Assembly: GCA_016458225.1 (NCBI GenBank)
Contig: JAEMGR010000017.1
Span: 1 to 64,000 of the forward strand
Reading direction: 5' to 3'
DNA length: 64,000 nucleotides
Source of the DNA: Myxococcaceae bacterium JPH2
Lineage (GTDB): Bacteria > Myxococcota > Myxococcia > Myxococcales > Myxococcaceae
How positions within the stretch are numbered: the stretch's first letter is position 1; every line of letters begins with the position of its first letter. This document shows positions 21,934-30,471 of the stretch, piece by piece. The notes beneath the pieces are model-generated. The model worked only from the letters and a program-made list of their open reading frames with translations, had not been told where the DNA came from and did no database searches. A program made the translations under genes and the position numbers.

Positions 21934-22815
21934 ATGTCTTCTTCCGTCGAGGCTCATGAGCCGGGACACCTGCCGCTCTATCTCAAGGAGATTGGCAACC
22001 ACGCGCTGCTCACCGCCGCCGAGGAGCAGGCGCTCGCGCGTTCATTCATCCAGGGGGACCTGCAGGCGGGCCACAAGCTCGTCACCTCCAACCTTCGCTT
22101 CGTGGTGAAGGTGGCCTACGAGTACCGCTCGTATGGCTTGCGGATGGCGGACCTCATTCAAGAGGGGAACATCGGCCTGATGAAGGCCGTGCAGAAGTTC
22201 GACCCGGACAAGGGCATCCGCCTCATCTCGTATGCGGTGTGGTGGATCCGCGCCTTCATCCAGAGCTACATCCTCAAGAGCTGGTCGCTCGTGAAGCTCG
22301 GAACGACGCAGGCTCAGCGCAAGTTGTTCTTCGCGTTGGCCCGCACGCGCCGCGAGCTGGAGCGCGGCGGCAACGGCACACCCACCGAGGTGGACGCGGC
22401 CGCCATCGCGCGCAAGCTCAACGTCAAGGCGTCCGAGGTGCGCGAGATGGAGCAGCGCATGGGCGGACACGACTTGTCGCTCGACGCGCCGATGGGCGGT
22501 GAGGACGCCACCAGCCACCTCGACTTCCTGGAGTCGGGCCATGTCACCCAGGACGACGAGGTGGCCGAGCGACAAGAGGCGGACGTCACGCGCGAGCTCA
22601 TCGCGCAGGCCATGTCGCGGCTGGATTCGCGCGAGCGCTTCATCATCGAGCAGCGGGTGATGAGCGAGTCGCCGATGACGCTGCGCCAGTTGGGCGAGCA
22701 CTTCGGCTTCAGCCGCGAGCGCGCGCGTCAGCTGGAGATTCGCGCGAAGGAGAAGCTCAAGGTCCTGCTCGCCGAGTTGATGGCCGTGCGCGACGGCGAC
22801 ACCGCCGCCGCGTGA
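21934..22815 (+). CDS. RpoH-family (sigma-32-like) RNA polymerase sigma factor
   Basis: 293 residues. Region 2 is conserved ([27 protein letters not shown], then [22 protein letters not shown]), followed by the RpoH-box-like QRKLFF at 128-133 and a region 4 helix-turn-helix ([21 protein letters not shown]). Myxobacteria carry several sigma-32-like paralogues used in heat shock and development; which one this is cannot be told here. GGGAG lies before the ATG. A sigma-54-type promoter at 21828-21843 and a dyad upstream suggest a sigma cascade. A strong terminator follows. Confidence 0.9.
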   Translation: MSSSVEAHEPGHLPLYLKEIGNHALLTAAEEQALARSFIQGDLQAGHKLVTSNLRFVVKVAYEYRSYGLRMADLIQEGNIGLMKAVQKFDPDKGIRLISYAVWWIRAFIQSYILKSWSLVKLGTTQAQRKLFFALARTRRELERGGNGTPTEVDAAAIARKLNVKASEVREMEQRMGGHDLSLDAPMGGEDATSHLDFLESGHVTQDDEVAERQEADVTRELIAQAMSRLDSRERFIIEQRVMSESPMTLRQLGEHFGFSRERARQLEIRAKEKLKVLLAELMAVRDGDTAAA

Positions 22816-22831
22816 GCAGGCTCCCGTTGTG

Positions 22832-22870
22832 ACGGGGGCGGCCCAGCACTTGGGCCGCCCCCGTTTCTTT
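22832..22870 (+). terminator. Strong terminator after the sigma factor
   Basis: 14-bp perfect stem: ACGGGGGCGGCCCA at 22832-22845, loop GCACT, TGGGCCGCCCCCGT at 22851-22864, then TTTCTTTT. It also faces the convergent rsgA. Confidence 0.9.
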
Positions 22871-22930
22871 TCCCCGGACGTCCTCCGCCAGGAGCGCGGT
22901 GTGCTGCTCCCGCGGGCGGTGCGTGGAGCG

Positions 22931-24034
22931 CTACTTGCCGCCTCGCCGCTTGGCGTGGCTTCGGTCTCGGCCTGCCTCGGTGCGCTGCTTCAACCAGCGT
23001 CGGTGGTCGGCCTGCGCGAGGGGATCCGTGAGCCTCGCCTGTCGCGCTTGTTCGCGCTGGAGCTTCTCGAAGTTCTCGAGGCGCTCCGCGGTGAGGGTGC
23101 CGCTGGCCACCGCTTCGCGCACCGCGCACCCAGGCTCCGCGCGGTGCTGGCAGTTGGAGAAGCGGCAGTTCGCGGACTGGTCGATGATGTCCGCGAACGT
23201 CGCGTCCACGCCTTCCTCGTCGGCGCCCCACAGCCCCAGCTCGCGCATGCCCGGCCCGTCGATGAGCATGCCTCCGCCGGGAAGCTCGAACAGCTCGCGA
23301 TGGGTGGTGGTGTGCCGGCCCTTGTCGTCCTCGGTGCGGACGGACTGGGTGGCGAGGCGCGCCTCGGCCAACAGGTGGTTGACCAAGGTGGACTTGCCCA
23401 CGCCCGAGGAGCCGAGCAGGACGCCCGTCTTCCCCTCCGGGAGCCAGACGCGCACCGCGTCCAGGCCCACGTCGTGCGGCGCGCTCACCGCGACGACGGT
23501 GACACCGGGGGCCAGCGCCTCCACTTCGCGGACGCGCTCGGTGGGGTCCTCCAGCAGGTCTGCCTTGGTGAGCACCACCACGGGCGTGGCGCCGCTCTGC
23601 CAGGCCAGGGTGAGGGCGCGCTCGATGCGGCGGGGATTGAAGTTCGCGTCCAATCCCGCCACGAGGAAGGCCACGTCCACGTTGGCCCCGATGAGCTGGG
23701 GCTCGTGCTCGGTGTCGGCCTCGCGCCGCGCCAGGAGGGAGCGGCGGGGGAGGACGGCGTGCAGGCGCGCGTCACCCTCTCCGGTGGGCGGGGGCGCCAG
23801 GGCCACCCAGTCGCCGATGGTGGGGAGCGCCTCGGTGCTGGCGGCGTGATGCAGGAGGCGGCCCGCGGTGCGCGCCAGCCAGGTCCGCTCGGCGGTGCGC
23901 ACGCTGAGCAGCCCGCGCGTGTAGCGCACGACGCGACCGGGGACGAGGGACAACGCGGACTGCGATGACAGGCGTGAGAATGCGTCGGCGAGGTCGGGGC
24001 CCCAGCCGAGTGAAGTCAGTGAAGCGATGGACAC
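22931..24034 (-). CDS. rsgA: Ribosome small-subunit biogenesis GTPase RsgA
   Basis: 367 residues, circularly permuted GTPase with order G4 (TKAD), G1 (GSSGVGKST), G3 (DGPGMRELG), preceded by an OB-like domain. The C-terminal zinc knuckle reads CRFSNCQHRAEPGC. It matures the 30S subunit and is stimulated by it. The GTG at 24034 has GGAGT upstream and gives the family N-terminus; a longer open frame to 24184 is not favoured. Confidence 0.93.
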   Translation of the reverse strand: MSIASLTSLGWGPDLADAFSRLSSQSALSLVPGRVVRYTRGLLSVRTAERTWLARTAGRLLHHAASTEALPTIGDWVALAPPPTGEGDARLHAVLPRRSLLARREADTEHEPQLIGANVDVAFLVAGLDANFNPRRIERALTLAWQSGATPVVVLTKADLLEDPTERVREVEALAPGVTVVAVSAPHDVGLDAVRVWLPEGKTGVLLGSSGVGKSTLVNHLLAEARLATQSVRTEDDKGRHTTTHRELFELPGGGMLIDGPGMRELGLWGADEEGVDATFADIIDQSANCRFSNCQHRAEPGCAVREAVASGTLTAERLENFEKLQREQARQARLTDPLAQADHRRWLKQRTEAGRDRSHAKRRGGK

Positions 24035-24393
24035 GGAAAGAACTCCAGGCAGAGCGGTGCCTACGGCGCACCTGGTTTCAGGGCGCCCAGCCGGGAGCGA
24101 AGCCACGCGGTGCCGGACCTTCGGGACCGGCCTAGGCGGCGAGCGCCCGCTGAGCGAACAGGACTGCGGCCGAGGCAAGGACAAGGGGCGAGTTCATGGT
24201 GCCTCCGACAGTTCGCGTGCGGCGTCCATCGCCGCGCTGCGCCCGCATCCATAGCACCGATGACGCCGGCGCGGCATGCGGGACGTCTCGTGCCCAACGT
24301 CTCGGATGAGGGCCCCGCCGCGGTGCACTCGCGCCGTGGCTCGGGCTCCGTGCCGCGCGGGGTGTTGTCCGACCACGCGCCTGGGGGGATGTC
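24035..24393. other. Divergent intergenic region between rsgA and the metalloprotease
   Basis: About 360 nt between two divergently transcribed genes. The only possible gene is a 21-codon minus-strand frame at 24132-24197 with a good ribosome-binding site. No convincing promoter boxes or large repeats were recognised. Confidence 0.4.
24132..24197 (-). CDS. Possible 21-residue hydrophobic peptide
   Basis: Starts ATG at 24197 with GGAGG five bases upstream, ends TAG at 24132. The peptide begins MNSPLVLASAAVLFAQ and looks like a signal peptide ending ALAA. It may be a small membrane peptide or a leader, or the decayed start of a secreted protein. Length alone gives no support; the ribosome-binding site is the main reason to record it. 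Confidence 0.25.
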   Translation of the reverse strand: MNSPLVLASAAVLFAQRALAA

Positions 24394-25203
24394 ATGAGCA
24401 AGAAGTTCCCGACCGCGGCGGAGGCCCGCCTGTGCGTCGACCGCATCGTTCCGCTGGACCTCAAACGTGAGGCCGCTCGGAGCGCCATCGCGCAGAACCC
24501 GCTGAATGACCCGGCGCCCTACCTGCTCAAGGTGAAGCGGCCGGGCGTGTCGCTGCACCCGCTCAAGATGGCGCTGGAGACGGGCAAGCGATGGAAGCCC
24601 GGGCAAACGCTCCGGGTGCGCTTCCTCGATGGCAGCAGGCTCCAGCGCCAGCGCGTGACGGAGCAGGCGAACACCTGGATGGCGGACGCGAACGTGAAGT
24701 TCCAGTGGGTGGCGAGCGGCGCCGCGGAGATTCGCATCTCGTTCACGGCGGATCCGGGCTCCTGGTCGGCCGTCGGCACCGACTGCCTGCTGACCCAGTA
24801 CTTCCCGAAGTCCGGACCGACGATGAACTTCGGCTGGCTGCAGGACGACACGGATGACGTCGAGTACCGCCGCGTGGTCGTCCACGAGTTCGGTCATGCG
24901 CTGGGCTGCATCCACGAACACCAGAATCCCAAGGGCGGCATCGTGTGGAACGTGCCCGCGGTCATCGCGATGTTCAGCGGCCCTCCGAACAGCTGGTCCG
25001 AGGCGGAGATCCGCTCGAACATCATCGACAAGTACTCGTTGGATCAGCTCAACGCGACGCGCTTCGACGTGAAGTCGATCATGCTCTACGCGTTCCCGAA
25101 GGAGCTGATCAAAGGCCCGGCGTCGCTGCTGGCCACGGGGACACCGGAGAACACCCAGGCCTCGGCGCGAGACAAGGCCTTCATCCGCAAGATGTACCCG
25201 TAG
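24394..25203 (+). CDS. Astacin/matrixin-like zinc metalloprotease (metzincin)
   Basis: 269 residues. The zinc motif H164-E-F-G-H168-x5-H174, reading HEFGHALGCIHEHQ, and a Met-turn S-I-M230-L-Y are the metzincin hallmarks; HEHQ after the third His is astacin-like. An N-terminal propeptide-like stretch of about 65 residues precedes the fold. No signal peptide is visible at the chosen ATG, which has GGGGG upstream, so export, if any, must use another route. It could act on extracellular prey proteins or intracellularly; not decidable. Confidence 0.82.
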   Translation: MSKKFPTAAEARLCVDRIVPLDLKREAARSAIAQNPLNDPAPYLLKVKRPGVSLHPLKMALETGKRWKPGQTLRVRFLDGSRLQRQRVTEQANTWMADANVKFQWVASGAAEIRISFTADPGSWSAVGTDCLLTQYFPKSGPTMNFGWLQDDTDDVEYRRVVVHEFGHALGCIHEHQNPKGGIVWNVPAVIAMFSGPPNSWSEAEIRSNIIDKYSLDQLNATRFDVKSIMLYAFPKELIKGPASLLATGTPENTQASARDKAFIRKMYP

Positions 25204-25212
25204 CCCGAGCCG

Positions 25213-26361
25213 CTACGCCGCGAAGGCGCGGATGGCGGCGATGAGCTTCGCGACGGAGTCCTCGCTCACGCTGAGGGGCGGCATGAGGCGCACCACCTCG
25301 GGGTCGTGTGAGCCGCCCACCAGGATGCGCGCGCCGAGCAGGTGCTTGCGCAGGGCCGCCGCATGCGGTCCCACGCGCAGGCCCAGGAGCAGGCCCGCGC
25401 CGTGAATCTGGCGCACCACCGTGCCGGCCAGCTCGCGGCGCAGCACCGCCTCCACGTGAGTGGCCCGGTCCATCAAGCGCTCGTCGTGGAGGATGTCGAG
25501 CGTGGCGATCATCGCGGCGCACGCGAGCGGGCCCCCACCGAACGTCGAGCCCAGGTCCCCGGACTTGAGTCGGCGCGCCACCTGCTCGGACACCAGGGTT
25601 GCCCCCATGGGCACGCCCGAGGCCAGGGCCTTGGCGGACGTGAGGAGGTCCGGCGTCACGCCGAAGTGCTGCGCGGCGAACGGCGAGCCCGTGCGGCCCA
25701 TGCCCGTCTGGATCTCGTCGAAGATGAGCAGCGTGCCGCTCGCGTCGCAGGCCTGGCGCAGCGCGCGCAGCCACTCGGGCGTCGCGGTGCGCACGCCGGC
25801 CATGGACTGAATGGGCTCGACGATGACCGCGGCCACGTCCGTCAGGTCCACTTGTGCCAGCGCCGCCACGTCGTTGAAGGGCAGCGTCTTCGCGGGCGTC
25901 AGCAGGCCCGAGAGCGGCTGGGTGATGGGCGCGTCGTCCGTGACGGAGAGCGCCAGCAGCGTGCGGCCGTGCCAGCCACCCTCGCAGCCCGCCAGCTTCT
26001 TTCGGCCCGTGAGCAGGATGGCGATCTTGAGCGCGTTCTCGTTCGCCTCCGTGCCGGAGTTGCAGAAGAAGACGGACGCGATGGCCTCGGGCGCGAAGTC
26101 GACCAGCTTCTGCGCGGCCAGGTCACGCACCGGCAGCGACGCCGCCATGGAATAGAACATCAGCGCGCGCGCCTGCGTGGCCACCGCCTCGGCCACGCGC
26201 GGGTGCGAGTGCCCCGTCGCGCACACGCAGTGCCCGCCGTACCAGTCCAGGTAGGCGTTCCCCTCTGCGTCGAACACGCGGTCCCCCTCTCCGCGATGAA
26301 CCGCGAAGGGGTAGGGCGCATAGGTCGGCAGGAGCGCCGGGACTTTGGACGACACGGTCAT
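25213..26361 (-). CDS. Class III PLP aminotransferase (ArgD/ornithine-type)
   Basis: 382 residues with fold-type I features: VFFCNSGTEANENALK, GGWHGRT, IVEPIQ, LIFDEIQTGMGRTG and the PLP lysine in TSAKALASG. It resembles acetylornithine, succinyldiaminopimelate or similar omega-aminotransferases. The exact substrate is unknown; it is not in an arginine operon here. Convergent with the metalloprotease, 9 nt apart. Confidence 0.88.
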   Translation of the reverse strand: MTVSSKVPALLPTYAPYPFAVHRGEGDRVFDAEGNAYLDWYGGHCVCATGHSHPRVAEAVATQARALMFYSMAASLPVRDLAAQKLVDFAPEAIASVFFCNSGTEANENALKIAILLTGRKKLAGCEGGWHGRTLLALSVTDDAPITQPLSGLLTPAKTLPFNDVAALAQVDLTDVAAVIVEPIQSMAGVRTATPEWLRALRQACDASGTLLIFDEIQTGMGRTGSPFAAQHFGVTPDLLTSAKALASGVPMGATLVSEQVARRLKSGDLGSTFGGGPLACAAMIATLDILHDERLMDRATHVEAVLRRELAGTVVRQIHGAGLLLGLRVGPHAAALRKHLLGARILVGGSHDPEVVRLMPPLSVSEDSVAKLIAAIRAFAA

Positions 26362-26482
26362 GGACAGAGCCTTTTTGCGCGCGGGGGAGCCGCGGCCGCT
26401 GGAGAGGCGCCGTGAATATTATGCGACCCACCCCGGTGCAAGCGGCACGTGAGGCTCTGCGTCACGGAGTGCGGGTGGTTGG

Positions 26483-26500
26483 CTTATGCAGGAATATGCA
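26483..26500. repeat. TATGCA direct repeat in an AT-rich spot
   Basis: TATGCA-GGAA-TATGCA, two 6-bp copies 10 nt apart, in the 160-nt gap between the aminotransferase and the 233-residue gene. AT-rich for this genome; it may be a binding site. Nearby, AATATTATG gives a possible minus-strand -10 for the aminotransferase. Confidence 0.25.
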
Positions 26501-26521
26501 CCGGCCTGGCGGGCGGAGGAC

Positions 26522-27223
26522 TCAGCGCTTCCGCTCCAGGCGGTGCTCCTCGCCACGCACCAGGGCGCGCGCGACTGCTTCGGCGCCGCTGCGCAAGAGG
26601 TCCGCGGGAGGCGCGGACCAGGACTCGAAGCGGAAGGCATCGCGCCAGAGCTTCTTGGCGGTGTGATCCAGCCGCAGGCCCTGGGACTCGAGCAGCCAGT
26701 CCAGCGCTTCGTCCGCGAAGAAGTACCAGGCCTCCTCGCAGAAGGTGGCCTTCTCGGTGAGCTCGACCACGCGCACCAAGGCCTCGGCGATGGCCAGTGC
26801 GCGGATGTCCGCGTCGGTCTCCACCGAGGGCAGCTCGCGCGACAGCTTGTCGAAGAGCGCCCCGAGCTGGCTCAACCACGCGTGGGCCTTGCCCAGCGCC
26901 TGGAGCATGTTCTGGACGTTGTGCTCCACGCCCAGGTTGGTGATGGGCTTCTCGTTGAAGAACGTGTGGCACCAGCAGTAGCCGCCGAGGCTCTCGTTGC
27001 CGAGCTGCACGCCGGTCGTCGTGTACCAGGGGCCCAGGTTCTGGGAGAGCAGGGCTTGGACGTCGCGGGCCATGCCCTCTCGCACGTCGTCAGTGAGCTT
27101 GCGAGTCCCCGGTGGCACGCGTGGCGTCAGGTACTCGCGCAGGAGCGCGGCGATGCGCTCGGGCTGATAGCCGTCCAGGCTGTTGTGGACGGCCTCCCAG
27201 GAGTCGGTCGGGGTGCGAGGCAT
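26522..27223 (-). CDS. Hypothetical protein paired with Fic
   Basis: 233 residues, not recognised. Predicted soluble and mostly helical, with a central aromatic segment containing GGYCWCHTFFNEKP and a C-terminus rich in Leu, Ala, Arg and Glu. No signal peptide or membrane helix. It starts 12 nt after the Fic stop on the same strand with AAGGA upstream, so they form a two-gene unit. It may be a target, inhibitor or chaperone of Fic. The canonical Fic-inhibitory motif S/T-x3-E-G/N was not found in it. Confidence 0.7.
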   Translation of the reverse strand: MPRTPTDSWEAVHNSLDGYQPERIAALLREYLTPRVPPGTRKLTDDVREGMARDVQALLSQNLGPWYTTTGVQLGNESLGGYCWCHTFFNEKPITNLGVEHNVQNMLQALGKAHAWLSQLGALFDKLSRELPSVETDADIRALAIAEALVRVVELTEKATFCEEAWYFFADEALDWLLESQGLRLDHTAKKLWRDAFRFESWSAPPADLLRSGAEAVARALVRGEEHRLERKR

Positions 27224-27235
27224 GGCGAGGTCCTT

Positions 27236-27907
27236 TCAGCACGCATTCAGGCACGGAGCGGCGGGGCCCGCGATGGCTCGGGCCATTCGTCGCGCGAAGC
27301 GGAGGTAGTTCTCGGCGTCGCCCGGACGCTTGGGGTGCAGCACCAGCGGGTGCAGCGCGGGCGTGGGAAGTCGGGCCCGACGCAACAGGTACTCGAGCCA
27401 CACGCGCGCCGCTCGCGCGTTGCCGTCCGGGAACGGGTGGAAGAAACACAGGTCCAGATACAACCGAGTGGCCTGTGCCACGGGATGGCATTCATCCCGC
27501 GCGTCCTCCTCCACCTTGCGCGCGAACGTCGCCTCCAGCTCCGGGGTGTGGCGATAGCGGTGCGTGCCGCGGTGCGCAAAGGCCTCGCCCTGGCGGAAGT
27601 GGACGGGGTGGCCCATCAGCAGGGACTGGGTCTCTTCCAGTCGCGCGTAGGTGAGGGGCGCACCGGAATCGGCGAGGGCTCGCACCTGCGCGAGGGCGGA
27701 GTGGAAGCGCGGACCTCGCGCGTCCTGGACGGGCTCATGGGCGGGCAGGTCGAAGTTCGCGAGGTAGTCCTCCTGCGCGCCGGTCTCCTCGAAGGGGCGG
27801 GAGGACGCGGCCTCCAGGTCCGCGCGCAGCGAGGGCAGGCGCCAGTCCAGCGCGAGCGTGGCCTGGAGGTGTGGCGCGAGCTGCTCGGTGGCGTCCGGCG
27901 GTTCCAT
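27236..27907 (-). CDS. Fic/DOC-family protein (predicted AMP transferase)
   Basis: 223 residues from the favoured start. The Fic motif reads HPFPDGNARAAR from His157: catalytic His, Asp161 for metal and GN for the anion hole. The residue normally Gly or Lys before the Arg is Ala. Family members transfer AMP or other phosphate-containing groups to target proteins. ATG 27907 has GGAG five bases upstream; ATG 27949 and GTG 27988 are in-frame alternatives. No clear N- or C-terminal inhibitory helix motif is seen; SRPFEE near residue 39 is a near miss. First gene of a unit with the 233-residue protein. Confidence 0.88.
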   Translation of the reverse strand: MEPPDATEQLAPHLQATLALDWRLPSLRADLEAASSRPFEETGAQEDYLANFDLPAHEPVQDARGPRFHSALAQVRALADSGAPLTYARLEETQSLLMGHPVHFRQGEAFAHRGTHRYRHTPELEATFARKVEEDARDECHPVAQATRLYLDLCFFHPFPDGNARAARVWLEYLLRRARLPTPALHPLVLHPKRPGDAENYLRFARRMARAIAGPAAPCLNAC

Positions 27908-28029
27908 CCAGACTCCGGAGGTGGCGAGGCGACCGGCGCAGCATCGCATGGCCTGGATTTGTGGTCGCGGAGTGGAGTGAGGCGCCACAACCGCGTAAAC
28001 AGAGGGCCATCTCGGAGGGGCAGGTGACG

Positions 28030-28950
28030 ATGAAGACGTTCCTCGTGGTCAACCCGCGCAGTGCCAACGGGCAGACGGGGAAGCGATGGGCGGAGATCTC
28101 CGCTCAGGTGAGCCGGGCGCTGGGCGACTTCGGGCACGCATTCACCTCGGGCGGCATGGATGCCGCGAGGCTCGCGCGCCAGGCCATCGAGGAAGGCTAC
28201 GAGAGCATCGTCGCGGTGGGCGGAGACGGCACGCTGAACGAGGTCACGAACGGCTTCTTCCGCGACGGGAAGGCCATCAACCCGAACGCGGCGCTGGGGC
28301 TGATTCCGCGTGGCACGGGCGGCGACTTCCGCCGCACCTTCGGGTGGGACCTGGAGCTGGACTCGGCGCTGGAGCGCCTGCGCACCGACAAGACCGAGCC
28401 CTTCGACGTGGGCCGCATCGACTTCACCAACAACGAGGGCCAGCCGGAGACGCGCTACTTCGCGAACATCGCCTCGTTCGGCGTCAGCGGACTGGTGGCG
28501 AAGGAGGTGAACCAGAGCAGCAAGGCGCTCGGTGGCAACCTCAGCTTCGTGTGGGGCACGGTCAAGGGCCTGGTGAAGTACGCGGACCGCACGGTGCGCT
28601 TGTCCGTGGATGGCGGGCCCCCTGAGTCGGTGTCCATCACCACCGTGGCCGTGGCCAACGGGCGCTACTTTGGCAGCGGCATGTTCGTGGCGCCGGACGC
28701 GGTGACGCACGATGGGTACTTCGACGTCACGCTCTGGTCTGGCTATGGCCTCAGCGACTTCGTGCTGAAGTCGAAGGGCGTCTACAACGGCGATCACGTC
28801 AACTGGAAGGGCACGCGCCGGCTGCGCTGCCGCACGCTGCGCGCCGAGCCCGAGGATGGTGACGTGTTCCTCGACGTCGATGGTGAGACGCCGGGGCGCC
28901 TGCCGTGCACGATGACGCTGGTCCCCTCGGCCATCCGGCTCAAGGTGTAG
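28030..28950 (+). CDS. YegS/DgkB-type lipid kinase
   Basis: 306 residues with the diacylglycerol kinase catalytic domain: VVNPRSANG, VAVGGDGTLNEVTNG and LGLIPRGTGGDFRRT. It phosphorylates diacylglycerol or a related lipid, or sphingoid/ceramide lipids which occur in myxobacteria; the substrate is not readable. ATG 28030 has GGAGGGG upstream. Divergent from the Fic unit. Confidence 0.9.
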   Translation: MKTFLVVNPRSANGQTGKRWAEISAQVSRALGDFGHAFTSGGMDAARLARQAIEEGYESIVAVGGDGTLNEVTNGFFRDGKAINPNAALGLIPRGTGGDFRRTFGWDLELDSALERLRTDKTEPFDVGRIDFTNNEGQPETRYFANIASFGVSGLVAKEVNQSSKALGGNLSFVWGTVKGLVKYADRTVRLSVDGGPPESVSITTVAVANGRYFGSGMFVAPDAVTHDGYFDVTLWSGYGLSDFVLKSKGVYNGDHVNWKGTRRLRCRTLRAEPEDGDVFLDVDGETPGRLPCTMTLVPSAIRLKV

Positions 28951-28978
28951 CGCGCCGTCGCCGCTCTTGTCGGCGCGC
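28950..28978 (+). terminator. Hairpin after the lipid kinase
   Basis: GCGCGCCG at 28950-28957 pairs with CGGCGCGC at 28971-28978, overlapping the end of the stop codon. No T-run follows, so termination is uncertain. Confidence 0.3.
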
Positions 28979-29103
28979 GAGCGGACCTGCCCATTGCTTC
29001 GAGAACGTGGTGCGTCGCCTCGGTTTGAGGCAACCTCCTGCATTGTGTGCGCCCCGGTGTTGTCCTGGATGGACACCCGGGGAGATGCGGGAAGGAGCAG
29101 ACC

Positions 29104-30165
29104 ATGGCGCCACAGCGAGGACCGGCACAGCTCGACCTCTTCACCGGGGCCGCCGTGGAGCCACCCGCCTCCGCGCGTGCTCGGCGCGGCCAGCCGGTGG
29201 GGCCCGCGGAAGTCTCCGACGCCGTGCGTGCGCTGGGTGAGGCGCTGCCACAGGGCATCTATCTGGGCACCTCGTCGTGGACGTTCCCGGGCTGGGCGGG
29301 AATCGTGTTCGATCAGGACGCGAGCACCTCGCAGCTCGCGCGGGAGGGCCTGGCCGCCTACGCGCGCCATCCCATCCTGCGCACCGTGGGAATCGATCGA
29401 ACGTTCTACGCGCCCATCCCCGCCACGGCCTTCGCGGAGTACGCGGCGCAGGTGCCCGAGCGCTTCCGTTTCCTCGTGAAGGCCCACGAGGCCTGCACGC
29501 TGGCCCGCTTCCCCCTGCATGAGCGTTATGGCACGCAACGAGGCCAGCCCAACGAGCGCTTCCTGCACGCCGCCTATGCGGCCGAGCACGTGGTGGGCCC
29601 CTTCGTCGAGGGGCTGGGCGAGAAGGCCGGGCCGCTCGTCTTCCAGTTCCCGCCGCAGGACCCGGCGGTGCTGGGCGGGCCCGCGCGCTTCGTGGAGCGC
29701 CTGCATGCCTTCCTCGCCGCGCTGCCGAAAGGGCCGCTCTACGCGGTGGAGGTGCGCAACGAGTCGCTGCTCACCGAGGACTTCGCCCAGGCCCTGGCGG
29801 ACACAGGGACGAGCCCCGTGCTCGCGGCCTGGAGCCACATGCCGCCCGTGGCCCGTCAGGCGCGGCTCACCCGGACGTTCGAGGCGCGCGCGGTGGTGGC
29901 GCGCTGGATGCTCCCTCCGAACCTGGGCTACGAGGAGGCACGCGCTCGCTACGCGCCCTTCGACAAGCTGGTGGAAGAGGACGCGCCCACGCGCGATGTG
30001 CTCGCCCGCGTGTGTCTGGCCGCGGTGCGCGCGGGCCGCCCCGCGTTCCTCACCATCAACAACAAGGCCGAAGGCAGCGCTCCGCTGTCCGCCATCCGGC
30101 TGGCCGAGCGCGTCATGGCCTACCGCGAGCAGGGCGGCCAGCGGGCCGTCCCCGGGCAGTCGTAG
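29104..30165 (+). CDS. DUF72 (YecE-like) protein
   Basis: 353 residues. GTSSWTFPGWAG, YARHPILRTVGIDRTFY, FRFLVKAHE and VEVRNES are DUF72 signatures; the family has a TIM-barrel fold of unknown activity. The start is ATG 29104 with AAGGAG six bases upstream; the longer frame from 29047 has no ribosome-binding site. The upstream 153-nt gap contains further inverted-repeat segments, among them an imperfect one ending at about 29084. Confidence 0.85.
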   Translation: MAPQRGPAQLDLFTGAAVEPPASARARRGQPVGPAEVSDAVRALGEALPQGIYLGTSSWTFPGWAGIVFDQDASTSQLAREGLAAYARHPILRTVGIDRTFYAPIPATAFAEYAAQVPERFRFLVKAHEACTLARFPLHERYGTQRGQPNERFLHAAYAAEHVVGPFVEGLGEKAGPLVFQFPPQDPAVLGGPARFVERLHAFLAALPKGPLYAVEVRNESLLTEDFAQALADTGTSPVLAAWSHMPPVARQARLTRTFEARAVVARWMLPPNLGYEEARARYAPFDKLVEEDAPTRDVLARVCLAAVRAGRPAFLTINNKAEGSAPLSAIRLAERVMAYREQGGQRAVPGQS

Positions 30166-30166
30166 C

Positions 30167-30196
30167 TTGCCTGCGAGCGCATCTGTTGCTTACCGT
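30167..30196 (+). promoter_or_regulatory. Predicted promoter of the 88-residue protein, leaderless spacing
   Basis: TTGCCT at 30167-30172, 18-nt spacer, TACCGT at 30191-30196. A start at about 30203 would be two bases before the ATG, with no Shine-Dalgarno. Confidence 0.4.
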
Positions 30197-30204
30197 GAAG
30201 CGTC

Positions 30205-30471
30205 ATGAATGCCATCACCGTGGCGGCGCTGCTCATTCAGCTCACGACTGCCGGTGGCGCGAGCGGATCCGGCGCGCGCCCGGTGCCACGTCCCGCGACT
30301 CCGGGGCGTGGGGGTGACCTGGGCAAGGACATCACCGCCCTGAAGAATGAGATCTCCTCCCTCAAGGAGGAGTACCGCGCCGCGCGCCAGAATCAGCGCC
30401 TGGCCGCCGAGCAGAAGCAGCGGCTCGAAGAGGCCCGCTACGCGACGCCGACCTACGAGAGCCAGAAGTAG
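30205..30471 (+). CDS. Small exported coiled-coil protein
   Basis: 88 residues, not recognised. A short hydrophobic N-terminus (TVAALLIQLTTAGGAS) may be a signal peptide. A Pro/Gly/Arg linker and a charged heptad-like helix (ALKNEISSLKEEYRAARQ and on) follow. Its last 19 nt overlap, tail to tail, the end of the SNF2 gene on the other strand. Codon pattern supports coding. Confidence 0.6.
   Translation: MNAITVAALLIQLTTAGGASGSGARPVPRPATPGRGGDLGKDITALKNEISSLKEEYRAARQNQRLAAEQKQRLEEARYATPTYESQK

Noticed and set aside
27616-29838. 740-codon minus-strand frame over the lipid kinase and DUF72 genes
   Set aside because: Crosses two supported genes and the intergenic region between them; no motif.
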